A stretch of 64,000 nt of DNA from Liolophura sinensis (lineage: Eukaryota > Mollusca > Polyplacophora > Chitonida > Chitonidae). Below the pieces are notes generated by a model, which saw nothing but the letters and a program-made list of their open reading frames with translations, was not told the origin of the DNA and did no database searches. The DNA lies in contig NW_027018006.1 of the NCBI RefSeq assembly GCF_032854445.1, positions 1 through 64,000 of the forward strand. The letters are read 5' to 3'. This document shows positions 1 through 11,000 of the stretch, piece after piece (positions within the stretch are counted from its first letter, which is position 1; each line of letters starts with the position of its first letter). Both the position numbers and the translations under genes were made by a program.

Positions 1-3000
1 CAAGTACCTTTTGTTTTTTTTATATACAAATGGTGTGGTTTTTCTACATGTAGATAAAGACATTGAGTTTGTCTTCGACTTAGAAGTAAGACATTTGTTG
101 GGTGAGTTAAATGGCTTGGCCCAAAGATTTGACGTCGTCTGGGCTACCGAAGGGCACATAACTTATAATGAAAAGTTGAATATAGTAATGACCAGTCGCG
201 ATTGTACACAGTTAATGTAGCCGATTCAATTCGCAAAAAGACAAGGCAAAAATCCAAAAGTGGAAAACTGTTCAATGCTGCTGGTAAGAGGCTAATCCGA
301 CGTATTTTTGTGACGAGAATCGAATGGTGCAAACCGCGTTGCTCTCCGACAATACTTTTGGCTGTAGCCACAAATGAATAATCAATGATGTAAGATCACG
401 TGCCAGCAACGGCTCTTACTCCATGGAAACCAAGAAAATTTGCAATTTTTCAACAGCTGGAGATGGCTGGCCCAATTGCGCATCCTTTGGCACCTTATGA
501 TGTGGGTCAGTGTTCAATTGTACTTTTTACAGCGGATTGTATCAAGTACCTTTGTTTTTTTACATACAAATGGTGTGTTTTTCTACATGTAGATAAAGAC
601 ATTGAGTTTGTCTTCGACTTAGAAGTAAGACATTTGCTGGGTGAGTTAAATGGGCTTGGCCCAAAGATTTGACGTCGTCTGGCTACCGAAGGGCACATAA
701 CTTATAATGAAAAGTTGAATATAGTAATGACCAGTCGCGATTGTACATAGTTAATGCAGCCGATTTCAATTAGCAAAAAGATCAGGCAAAAATCCAAAAG
801 TGGAAAAACTGTTCCAATGCTGCTGGTAAGAGGCTAATCCGACGTATTTTGTGACGAGAAATCGAATGGTGCAAACCGCGTTGCTCTCCGACCAATACTT
901 TGGCTGTAGCCACAAATGAATAATCAATGATGTCAAGATCACGTGCCCAGCAACGCTCTTACTCCATGGAAACCAAGGAAATTTGCAATTTTTCAACAGC
1001 TGGAGATGCCTGGCCCAATTGCGCATCCTTTGGCACCTTATTGATGTGGGTCAGTGTTCAATTTGTACTTTTTACAGCGGATTGTATCAAGTACCTTTTG
1101 TTTTTTTTACATACAAATGGTGTGGTTTTTCTACATGTAGATAAAGACATTGAGTTTGTCTTCGACTTAGAAGTAAGACATTTGCTGGGTGAGTTAAATG
1201 GGCTTGGCCCAAAGATTTGACGTCGTCTGGGCTACCGAAGGGCACAGAACTTATAATGAAATGTTGATATAGTAATGACCAGTCGCGATTGTACATAGTT
1301 AATGTAGCCGATTTCAATTAGCAAAATGACCAGGCAAAAATCCAAAAGTGGAAAAACTGTTCAATGCAGCTGGTAAGAGGCTAATCCGACGTATTTTGTG
1401 ACGAGAAATCGAATGGTGCAAACCGCGTTGTCTCCGACCAATACTTTGGCTGTAGCCACAAATGAATAATCAATGATGTCAAGATCACGTGCCCAGCAAC
1501 GGCTCTTACTCCATGGAAACCAAGGAAATTTGCAATTTTTCAACAGCTGGAGATGCCTGCCCAATTGCGCATCCTTTGGCACCTTATTGATGTGGGTCAG
1601 TGTTCAATTGTACTTTTTACAGCGGATTGTATCAAGTACCTTTTGTTTTTTTTACATACAAATGGTGTGGTTTTTCTACATGTAGATAAAGACATTGAGT
1701 TTGTCTTCGACTTAGAAGTAAGACATTTGCTGGGTGATTTAAAATGGGCTTGGCCCAAAGATTTGACGTCGTCTGGGCTACCGAAGGGCACAGAACTTAT
1801 AATGAAATGTTGAATATAGTAATGACCAGTCGCGATTGTACATAGTTAATGTAGCCGATTTCAATTAGCAAAATGACCAGGCAAAAATCCAAAAGTAGAA
1901 AAACTGTTCCAATGCTGCTGGTAAGAGGCTAATCCGACGTATTTGTGACGAGAAATCGAATGGTGCAAACCGCGTTGTTCTCCGACCAATACTTTTGGCT
2001 GTAGCCACAAATGAATAATCAATGATGTCAAGATCACGTGCCCAGCAACGGCTCTTACTCCATGGAAACCAAGGAAATTTGCAATTTTCAACAGCTGGAG
2101 ATGCTGGCCCAATTGCGCATCTTTGGCACCTTATTGATGTGGGTCAGTGTTCAATTGTACTTTTTACAGCGGATTGTATCAAGTACCTTTTGTTTTTTTT
2201 ACATACAAATGGTGTGGTTTTCTACATGTAGATAAAGACATTGAGTTTGTCTTCGACTTAGAAGTAAGACATTTGCTGGTGATTTAAATGGGCTTGGCCC
2301 AAAGATTTGGACGTCGTCTGGGCTACCGAAGGGCACAGAACTTATAATGAAATGTTGAATATAGTAATGACCAGTCGCGATTGTACATAGTTAATGTAGC
2401 CGATTTCAATTAGCAAAATGACAGGCAAAAATCCAAAGTAGAAAAACTGTTCCAATGCTGCTGGTAAGAGGCTAATCCGACGTATTTTGTGACGAGAAAA
2501 TCGAATGGTGCAAACCGCGTTGTCTCCGACCAATACTTTTGGCTGTAGCCACAAATGAATAATCAATGATGTCAAGATCACGCGCCCAGCAACGGCTCTT
2601 ACTCCATGGAAACCAATGAAATTGCAATTTTTCAACAGCTGGAGATGCCTGGCCCAATTGCGCATCCTTTGGCACCTTATTGATGTGGGTCAGTGTTCAA
2701 TTGTACTTTTTACAGCGGATTGTATCAAGTACCTTTTGTTTTTTTTATATACAAATGGTGTGGTTTTTCTACATGTAGATAAAGACATTGAGTTTGTCTT
2801 CGACTTAGAAGTAAGACATTTGTTGGGTGAGTTAAATGGGCTTGGCCCAAAGATTTGACGTCGTCTGGGCTACCGAAGGGCACATAACTTATAATGAAAA
2901 GTTGAATATAGTAATGACCAGTCGCGATTGTACATAGTTAATGTAGCCGATTTCAATTCGCAAAAAGACAGGCAAAAATCCAAAAGTAGAAAAACTGTTC

Positions 3001-3661
3001 CAATGCTGCTGGTAAGAGGCTAATCCGACGTATTTGTGACGAGAAATCGAATGGTGCAAACCGCGTTGCTCTCCGACCAATACTTTTGGCTGTAGCCACA
3101 AATGAATAATCAATGATGTCAAGATCACGTGCCCAGCAACGGCTCTTACTCCATGGAAACCAAGGAAATTTGCAATTTTCAACAGCTGGAGATGCCTGGC
3201 CCAATTGCGCATCCTTTGGCACCTTATTGATGTGGGTCAGTGTTCAATTGTACTTTTTACAGCGGATTGTATCAAGTACCTTTTGTTTTTTTTATATACA
3301 AATGGTGTGGTTTTTCTACATGTAGATAAAGACATTGAGTTTGTCTTCGACTTAGAAGTAAGACATTTGTTGGGTGAGTTAAATGGGCTTGGCCCAAAGA
3401 TTTGACGTCGTCTGGGCTACCGAAGGGCACATAACTTATAATGAAAAGTTGAATATAGTAATGACCAGTCGCGATTGTACACAGTTAATGTAGCCGATTT
3501 CAATTCGCAAAAAGACAAGGCAAAAATCCAAAAGTGGAAAAACTGTTCCAATGCTGCTGGTAAGAGGCTAATCCGACGTATTTTGTGACGAGAAATCGAA
3601 TGGTGCAAACCGCGTTGCTCTCCGACCAATACTTTTGGCTGTAGCCACAAATGAATAATCA
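1..3661. repeat. Left array segment with shortened, indel-rich monomers
   Basis: Successive anchor intervals are 542, 546, 549, 544, 547 and 549 instead of 550. The changes are nearly all one-base losses or gains, mostly in homopolymers: CCC to CC near 402, GG to G near 956, GG to G near 1560, T-run shortening near 2090 and 3180, an extra A near 1743 and an extra G near 2310. After about 3183 the sequence is clean. The order of diagnostic variants from 1 to about 2735 matches that from about 3273 to 6030, six monomers downstream. Either this is an old six-monomer duplication or it is a poorly corrected sequence end. Confidence 0.9.
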
Positions 3662-4224
3662 ATGATGTCAAGATCACGTGCCCAGCAACGGCTCTTACTC
3701 CATGGAAACCAAGGAAATTTGCAATTTTTCAACAGCTGGAGATGCCTGGCCCAATTGCGCATCCTTTGGCACCTTATTGATGTGGGTCAGTGTTCAATTG
3801 TACTTTTTACAGCGGATTGTATCAAGTACCTTTTGTTTTTTTTACATACAAATGGTGTGGTTTTTCTACATGTAGATAAAGACATTGAGTTTGTCTTCGA
3901 CTTAGAAGTAAGACATTTGCTGGGTGAGTTAAATGGGCTTGGCCCAAAGATTTGACGTCGTCTGGGCTACCGAAGGGCACATAACTTATAATGAAAAGTT
4001 GAATATAGTAATGACCAGTCGCGATTGTACATAGTTAATGCAGCCGATTTCAATTAGCAAAAAGATCAGGCAAAAATCCAAAAGTGGAAAAACTGTTCCA
4101 ATGCTGCTGGTAAGAGGCTAATCCGACGTATTTTGTGACGAGAAATCGAATGGTGCAAACCGCGTTGCTCTCCGACCAATACTTTTGGCTGTAGCCACAA
4201 ATGAATAATCAATGATGTCAAGAT

Positions 4225-4230
4225 CACGTG
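4225..4230. other. CACGTG palindrome (E-box core), one per monomer
   Basis: A perfect six-base palindrome within GATCACGTGCCC, present in almost every copy. It is changed to CACGCG at 2566, 5862 and 6962. CACGTG is the core bound by basic helix-loop-helix proteins in eukaryotes. Function here is not shown; the site may be incidental. Confidence 0.5.
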
Positions 4231-4353
4231 CCCAGCAACGGCTCTTACTCCATGGAAACCAAGGAAATTTGCAATTTTTCAACAGCTGGAGATGCCTGGC
4301 CCAATTGCGCATCCTTTGGCACCTTATTGATGTGGGTCAGTGTTCAATTGTAC

Positions 4354-4362
4354 TTTTTACAG
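4354..4362 (+). other. Splice-acceptor-like TTTTTACAG
   Basis: A short pyrimidine tract followed by CAG, matching the general eukaryotic 3' splice-site pattern. It lies 253 bases downstream of the GTAAGA donor-like site of the preceding monomer (4110). It is conserved in nearly all copies. No transcript evidence is available. Confidence 0.25.
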
Positions 4363-4385
4363 CGGATTGTATCAAGTACCTTTTG

Positions 4386-4393
4386 TTTTTTTT
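4386..4393 (+). repeat. T8 homopolymer within each monomer
   Basis: A run of eight T follows TTTTG and precedes ATATAC or ACATAC. It is T9 in copies 10811, 11362, 19063, 19614, 20715 and 57572, and interrupted by C in 43817 and 53721. It is a natural slippage or sequencing-error site and explains several 551-base intervals. Confidence 0.85.
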
Positions 4394-4415
4394 ACATACA
4401 AATGGTGTGGTTTTT

Positions 4416-4425
4416 CTACATGTAG
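4416..4425. other. CTACATGTAG perfect palindrome
   Basis: A ten-base perfect palindrome, essentially invariant across the array, directly beside the T/A variable site at offset 200. It could form a small cruciform or bind a dimeric protein. No function is established. Confidence 0.5.
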
Positions 4426-4483
4426 ATAAAGACATTGAGTTTGTCTTCGACTTAGAAGTAAGACATTTGCTGGGTGAGTTAAA

Positions 4484-4496
4484 TGGGCTTGGCCCA
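4484..4496. other. TGGGC-TTG-GCCCA hairpin
   Basis: Two five-base arms separated by three bases. The recurrent change at offset 281 (CTTGACCC) replaces the first base of the right arm and shortens the stem to four pairs. That variant is confined to 30.6-53.5 kb. Confidence 0.5.
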
Positions 4497-4502
4497 AAGA
4501 TT

Positions 4503-4510
4503 TGACGTCG
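4503..4510 (+). other. TGACGTCG, CRE-like octamer
   Basis: It matches seven of eight bases of the cAMP response element consensus TGACGTCA and contains the GACGTC palindrome. It lies in the nearly invariant stretch at offsets 283-320. In copy 31167 the match is broken (TTTTACGTCG). Binding is not shown. Confidence 0.35.
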
Positions 4511-4634
4511 TCTGGGCTACCGAAGGGCACAGAACTTATAATGAAATGTTGAATATAGTAATGACCAGTCGCGATTGTACATAGTTAATGTAGCCGATTT
4601 CAATTAGCAAAATGACCAGGCAAAAATCCAAAAG

Positions 4635-4650
4635 TGGAAAAACTGTTCCA
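4635..4650. other. TGGAA-loop-TTCCA small hairpin
   Basis: Five-base arms around a six-base loop, ten bases upstream of the GTAAGA donor-like site. The recurrent G-to-A change at offset 425 (AAGTAGAA) removes one pair in type b and Q copies. Confidence 0.4.
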
Positions 4651-4656
4651 ATGCAG

Positions 4657-4665
4657 CTGGTAAGA
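4657..4665 (+). other. Splice-donor-like CTGGTAAGA
   Basis: A close match to the eukaryotic 5' splice-site consensus (MAG|GTRAGT-like), conserved in nearly every copy. In a few copies (42167, 42717, 52068, 52618) it reads CTGGTAAAA. A second GTGAGT lies at offset 263 and is destroyed by the GATTT variant of the left domain. Use as splice sites is speculative. Confidence 0.25.
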
Positions 4666-4735
4666 GGCTAATCCGACGTATTTTGTGACGAGAAATCGAA
4701 TGGTGCAAACCGCGTTGTTCTCCGACCAATACTTT

Positions 4736-4747
4736 TGGCTGTAGCCA
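4736..4747. other. TGGCT-GT-AGCCA dyad
   Basis: A 12-base dyad with five-base arms and two central bases, near the end of the monomer in a strongly conserved part. It is changed in copy 31717 (TTGCCTGTAGCC). No function is established. Confidence 0.45.
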
Positions 4748-7700
4748 CAAATGAATAATCAATGATGTCAAGATCACGTGCCCAGCAACGGCTCTTACTC
4801 CATGGAAACCAAGGAAATTTGCAATTTTTCAACAGCTGGAGATGCCTGGCCCAATTGCGCATCCTTTGGCACCTTATTGATGTGGGTCAGTGTTCAATTG
4901 TACTTTTTACAGCGGATTGTATCAAGTACCTTTTGTTTTTTTTACATACAAATGGTGTGGTTTTTCTACATGTAGATAAAGACATTGAGTTTGTCTTCGA
5001 CTTAGAAGTAAGACATTTGCTGGGTGATTTAAATGGGCTTGGCCCAAAGATTTGACGTCGTCTGGGCTACCGAAGGGCACAGAACTTATAATGAAATGTT
5101 GAATATAGTAATGACCAGTCGCGATTGTACATAGTTAATGTAGCCGATTTCAATTAGCAAAATGACCAGGCAAAAATCCAAAAGTAGAAAAACTGTTCCA
5201 ATGCTGCTGGTAAGAGGCTAATCCGACGTATTTTGTGACGAGAAATCGAATGGTGCAAACCGCGTTGTTCTCCGACCAATACTTTTGGCTGTAGCCACAA
5301 ATGAATAATCAATGATGTCAAGATCACGTGCCCAGCAACGGCTCTTACTCCATGGAAACCAAGGAAATTTGCAATTTTTCAACAGCTGGAGATGCCTGGC
5401 CCAATTGCGCATCCTTTGGCACCTTATTGATGTGGGTCAGTGTTCAATTGTACTTTTTACAGCGGATTGTATCAAGTACCTTTTGTTTTTTTTACATACA
5501 AATGGTGTGGTTTTTCTACATGTAGATAAAGACATTGAGTTTGTCTTCGACTTAGAAGTAAGACATTTGCTGGGTGATTTAAATGGGCTTGGCCCAAAGA
5601 TTTGACGTCGTCTGGGCTACCGAAGGGCACAGAACTTATAATGAAATGTTGAATATAGTAATGACCAGTCGCGATTGTACATAGTTAATGTAGCCGATTT
5701 CAATTAGCAAAATGACCAGGCAAAAATCCAAAAGTAGAAAAACTGTTCCAATGCTGCTGGTAAGAGGCTAATCCGACGTATTTTGTGACGAGAAATCGAA
5801 TGGTGCAAACCGCGTTGTTCTCCGACCAATACTTTTGGCTGTAGCCACAAATGAATAATCAATGATGTCAAGATCACGCGCCCAGCAACGGCTCTTACTC
5901 CATGGAAACCAATGAAATTTGCAATTTTTCAACAGCTGGAGATGCCTGGCCCAATTGCGCATCCTTTGGCACCTTATTGATGTGGGTCAGTGTTCAATTG
6001 TACTTTTTACAGCGGATTGTATCAAGTACCTTGTGTTTTTTTTATATACAAATGGTGTGGTTTTTCTACATGTAGATAAAGACATTGAGTTTGTCTTCGA
6101 CTTAGAAGTAAGACATTTGCTGGGTGAGTTAAATGGGCTTGGCCCAAAGATTTGACGTCGTCTGGGCTACCGAAGGGCACATAACTTATAATGAAATGTT
6201 GAATATAGTAATGACCAGTCGCGATTGTACATAGTTAATGTAGCCGATTTCAATTAGCAAAATGACCAGGCAAAAATCAAAAGTGGAAAAACTGTTCCAA
6301 TGCTGCTGGTAAGAGGCTAATCCGACGTATTTTGTGACGAGAAATCGAATGGTGCAAACCGCGTTGCTCTCCGACCAATACTTTTGGCTGTAGCCACAAA
6401 TGAATAATCAATGATGTCAAGATCACGTGCCCAGCAACGGCTCTTACTCCATGGAAACCAAGGAAATTTGCAATTTTTTCAACAGCTGGAGATGCCTGGC
6501 CCAATTGCGCATCCTTTGGCACCTTATTGATGTGGGTCAGTGTTCAATTGTACTTTTTACAGCGGATTGTATCAAGTACCTTTTGTTTTTTTTACATACA
6601 AATGGTGTGGTTTTTCTACATGTAGATAAAGACATTGAGTTTGTCTTCGACTTAGAAGTAAGACATTTGCTGGGTGATTTAAATGGGCTTGGCCCAAAGA
6701 TTTGACGTCGTCTGGGCTACCGAAGGGCACAGAACTTATAATGAAATGTTGAATATAGTAATGACCAGTCGCGATTGTACATAGTTAATGTAGCCGATTT
6801 CAATTAGCAAAATGACCAGGCAAAAATCCAAAAGTAGAAAAACTGTTCCAATGCTGCTGGTAAGAGGCTAATCCGACGTATTTTGTGACGAGAAATCGAA
6901 TGGTGCAAACCGCGTTGTTCTCCGACCAATACTTTTGGCTGTAGCCACAAATGAATAATCAATGATGTCAAGATCACGCGCCCAGCAACGGCTCTTACTC
7001 CATGGAAACCAATGAAATTTGCAATTTTTCAACAGCTGGAGATGCCTGGCCCAATTGCGCATCCTTTGGCACCTTATTGATGTGGGTCAGTGTTCAATTG
7101 TACTTTTTACAGCGGATTGTATCAAGTACCTTGTGTTTTTTTTATATACAAATGGTGTGGTTTTTCTACATGTAGATAAAGACATTGAGTTTGTCTTCGA
7201 CTTAGAAGTAAGACATTTGCTGGGTGAGTTAAATGGGCTTGGCCCAAAGATTTGACGTCGTCTGGGCTACCGAAGGGCACAGAACTTATAATGAAATGTT
7301 GAATATAGTAATGACCAGTCGCGATTGTACATAGTTAATGTAGCCGATTTCAATTAGCAAAATGACCAGGCAAAAATCCAAAAGTGGAAAAACTGTTCCA
7401 ATGCTGCTGGTAAGAGGCTAATCCGACGTATTTTGTGACGAGAAATCGAATGGTGCAAACCGCGTTGCTCTCCGACCAATACTTTTGGCTGTAGCCACAA
7501 ATGAATAATCAATGATGTCAAGATCACGTGCCCAGCAACGGCTCTTACTCCATGGAAACCAATGAAATTTGCAATTTTTCAACAGCTGGAGATGCCTGGC
7601 CCAATTGCGCATCCTTTGGCACCTTATTGATGTGGGTCAGTGTTCAATTGTACTTTTTACAGCGGATTGTATCAAGTACCTTGTGTTTTTTTTATATACA

Positions 7701-8061
7701 AATGGTGTGGTTTTTCTACATGTAGATAAAGACATTGAGTTTGTCTTCGACTTAGAAGTAAGACATTTGTTGGTGAGTTAAATGGGCTTGGCCCAAAGAT
7801 TTGACGTCGTCTGGGCTACCGAAGGGCACATAACTTATAATGAAAAGTTGAATATAGTAATGACCAGTCGCGATTGTACATAGTTAATGTAGCCGATTTC
7901 AATTCGCAAAAAGACCAGGCAAAAATCCAATAGTGGAAAAACTGTTCCAATGCTGCTGGGTAAGAGGCTAATCCGACGTATTTTGTGACGAGAAATCGAA
8001 TGGTGCAAACCGCGTTGCTCTCCGACCAATACTTTTGGCTGTAGCCACAAATGAATAATCA

Positions 8062-11000
8062 ATGATGTCAAGATCACGTGCCCAGCAACGGCTCTTACTC
8101 CATGGAAACCAAGGAAATTTGCAATTTTTCAACAGCTGGAGATGCCTGGCCCAATTGCGCATCCTTTGGCACCTTATTGATGTGGGTCAGTGTTCAATTG
8201 TACTTTTTACAGCGGATTGTATCAAGTACCTTTTGTTTTTTTTATATACAAATGGTGTGGTTTTTCTACATGTAGATAAAGACATTGAGTTTGTCTTCGA
8301 CTTAGAAGTAAGACATTTGCTGGGTGAGTTAAATGGGCTTGGCCCAAAGATTTGACGTCGTCTGGGCTACCGAAGGGCACATAACTTATAATGAAAAGTT
8401 GAATATAGTAATGACCAGTCGCGATTGTACATAGTTAATGTAGCCGATTTCAATTCGCAAAAAGACAAGGCAAAAATCCAAAAGTAGAAAAACTGTTCCA
8501 ATGCTGCTGGTAAGAGGCTAATCCGACGTATTTTGTGATGAGAAATCGAATGGTGCAAACCGCGTTGCTCTCCGACCAATACTTTTGGCTGTAGCCACAA
8601 ATGAATAATCAATGATGTCAAGATCACGTGCCCAGCAACGGCTCTTACTCCATGGAAACCAAGGAAATTTGCAATTTTTCAACAGCTGGAGATGCCTGGC
8701 CCAATTGCGCATCCTTTGGCACCTTATTGATGTGGGTCAGTGTTCAATTGTACTTTTTACAGCGGATTGTATCAAGTACCTTTTGTTTTTTTTACATACA
8801 AATGGTGTGGATTTTCTACATGTAGATAAAGACATTGAGTTTGTCTTCGACTTAGAAGTAAGACATTTGTTGGGTGAGTTAAATGGGCTTGGCCCAAAGA
8901 TTTGACGTCGTCTGGGCTACCGAAGGGCACATAACTTATAATGAAAAGTTGAATATAGTAATGACCAGTCGCGATTGTACATAGTTAATGCAGCCGATTT
9001 CAATTAGCAAAAAGATCAGGCAAAAATCCAAAAGTGGAAAAACTGTTCCAATGCTGCTGGTAAGAGGCTAATCCGACGTATTTTGTGACGAGAAATCGAA
9101 TGGTGCAAACCGCGTTGCTCTCCGACCAATACTTTTGGCTGTAGCCACAAATGAATAATCAATGATGTCAAGATCACGTGCCCAGCAACGGCTCTTACTC
9201 CATGGAAACCAAGGAAATTTGCAATTTTTCAACAGCTGGAGATGCCTGGCCCAATTGCGCATCCTTGGCACCTTATTGATGTGGGTCAGTGTTTAATTGT
9301 ACTTTTTACAGCGGGTTGTATCAAGTACCTTGTGTTTTTTTTATATACAAATGGTGTGGTTTTTCTACATGTAGATAAAGACATTGAGTTTGTCTTCGAC
9401 TTAGAAGTAAGACATTTGCTGGGTGAGTTAAATGGGCTTGGCCCAAAGATTTGACGTCGTCTGGGCTACCGAAGGGCACAGAACTTATAATGAAATGTTG
9501 AATATAGTAATGACCAGTCGCGATTGTACATAGTTAATGTAGCCGATTTCAATTAGCAAAATGACCAGGCAAAAATCCAAAAGTGGAAAAACTGTTCCAA
9601 TGCTGCTGGTAAGAGGCTAATCCGACGTATTTTGTGACGAGAAATCGAATGGTGCAAACCGCGTTGCTCTCCGACCAATACTTTTGGCTGTAGCCACAAA
9701 TGAATAATCAATGATGTCAAGATCACGTGCCCAGCAACGGCTCTTACTCCATGGAAACCAAGGAAATTTGCAATTTTTCAACAGCTGGAGATGCCTGGCC
9801 CAATTGCGCATCCTTTGGCACCTTATTGATGTGGGTCAGTGTTCAATTGTACTTTTTACAGCGGATTGTATCAAGTACCTTTTGTTTTTTTTATATACAA
9901 ATGGTGTGGTTTTTCTACATGTAGATAAAGACATTGAGTTTGTCTTCGACTTAGAAGTAAGACATTTGCTGGGTGAGTTAAATGGGCTTGGCCCAAAGAT
10001 TTGACGTCGTCTGGGCTACCGAAGGGCACAGAACTTATAATGAAATGTTGAATATAGTAATGACCAGTCGCGATTGTACATAGTTAATGTAGCCGATTTC
10101 AATTAGCAAAATGACCAGGCAAAAATCCAAAAGTGGAAAAACTGTTCCAATGCTGCTGGTAAGAGGCTAATCCGACGTATTTTGTGACGAGAAATCGAAT
10201 GGTGCAAACCGCGTTGTTCTCCGACCAATACTTTTGGCTGTAGCCACAAATGAATAATCAATGATGTCAAGATCACGTGCCCAGCAACGGCTCTTACTCC
10301 ATGGAAACCAAGGAAATTTGCAATTTTTCAACAGCTGGAGATGCCTGGCCCAATTGCGCATCCTTTGGCACCTTATTGATGTGGGTCAGTGTTCAATTGT
10401 ACTTTTTACAGCGGATTGTATCAAGTACCTTTTGTTTTTTTTATATACAAATGGTGTGGTTTTTCTACATGTAGATAAAGACATTGAGTTTGTCTTCGAC
10501 TTAGAAGTAAGACATTTGTTGGGTGAGTTAAATGGGCTTGGCCCAAAGATTTGACGTCGTCTGGGCTACCGAAGGGCACATAACTTATAATGAAAAGTTG
10601 AATATAGTAATGACCAGTCGCGATTGTACATAGTTAATGCAGCCGATTTCAATTCGCAAAAAGACCAGGCAAAAATCCAAAAGTGGAAAAACTGTTCCAA
10701 TGCTGCTGGTAAGAGGCTAATCCGACGTATTTTGTGACGAGAAATCGAATGGTGCAAACCGCGTTGCTCTCCGACCAATACTTTTGGCTGTAGCCACAAA
10801 TGAATAATCAATGATGTCAAGATCACGTGCCCAGCAACGGCTCTTACTCCATGGAAACCAAGGAAATTTGCAATTTTTCAACAGCTGGAGATGCCTGGCC
10901 CAATTGCGCATCCTTTGGCACCTTATTGATGTGGGTCAGTGTTCAATTGTACTTTTTACAGCGGGTTGTATCAAGTACCTTGTGTTTTTTTTTATATACA

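Larger units (their letters stand above)
4212..4761. repeat. Representative 550-bp monomer
   Basis: This copy is used as the coordinate reference; offset 1 is base 4212. It has 225 G or C bases of 550 (40.9%). Landmarks in order are a CACGTG palindrome, an NcoI-type CCATGG, a CAGCTG, two CAATTG sites, a T8 tract, a CTACATGTAG palindrome, a TGGGC/GCCCA hairpin, a TGACGTCG octamer, an A-rich stretch with a small hairpin, a GTAAGA splice-donor-like site and a TGGCT/AGCCA dyad. Recurrent variant sites across the array lie mainly at offsets 115-282 and 321-425. Offsets 5-50, 283-320 and 426-506 are nearly invariant. Confidence 0.95.
3662..8061. repeat. Eight-monomer domain with GATTT, GTTGTTCTCC and AATGAAA variants
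   Basis: The eight copies start at 3662, 4212, 4762, 5312, 5862, 6411, 6962 and 7512. Copies 4762, 5312 and 6411 carry GATTT in place of GAGTT at offset 267. Several carry T at offset 507 (GTTGTTCTCC). Copies 5862, 6962 and 7512 carry AATGAAA near offset 52; 5862 and 6962 also have CACGCG in place of CACGTG. The order 5312-5862-6411-6962 alternates two types, forming a local dimer of about 1100 bp. The GATTT variant was not seen right of about 7 kb. Confidence 0.85.

Noticed and set aside
3662-3955. Protein-coding gene of 97 codons, repeated every monomer
   Set aside because: The frame recurs only because the DNA repeats. Recurrent variants are nearly all amino-acid changing, some copies are frame-shifted, no domain is recognisable, and opposite-strand frames of 64 and 86 codons coexist over the same DNA.
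3986-3994. TTATAATGA as a bacterial -10 promoter box
   Set aside because: There is no suitable -35 element or downstream gene, and the sequence context is eukaryotic satellite.
4050-4160. Spliced-leader or snRNA gene, because of a donor-like GTAAGA after a short hairpin and a nearby TATTTTGTG
   Set aside because: The Sm-like site does not fit the RAU(3-6)GR pattern, no known leader exon was recognised, the possible ACCAG/CTGGT stem is lost in the GATCAG and GACAAG variants, and no snRNA promoter was recognised.
4118-4312. Minus-strand 64-codon frame, highly conserved
   Set aside because: It lies in the least variable part of the monomer, so its conservation follows from the DNA. It shows no recognisable motif and no supporting initiation context.
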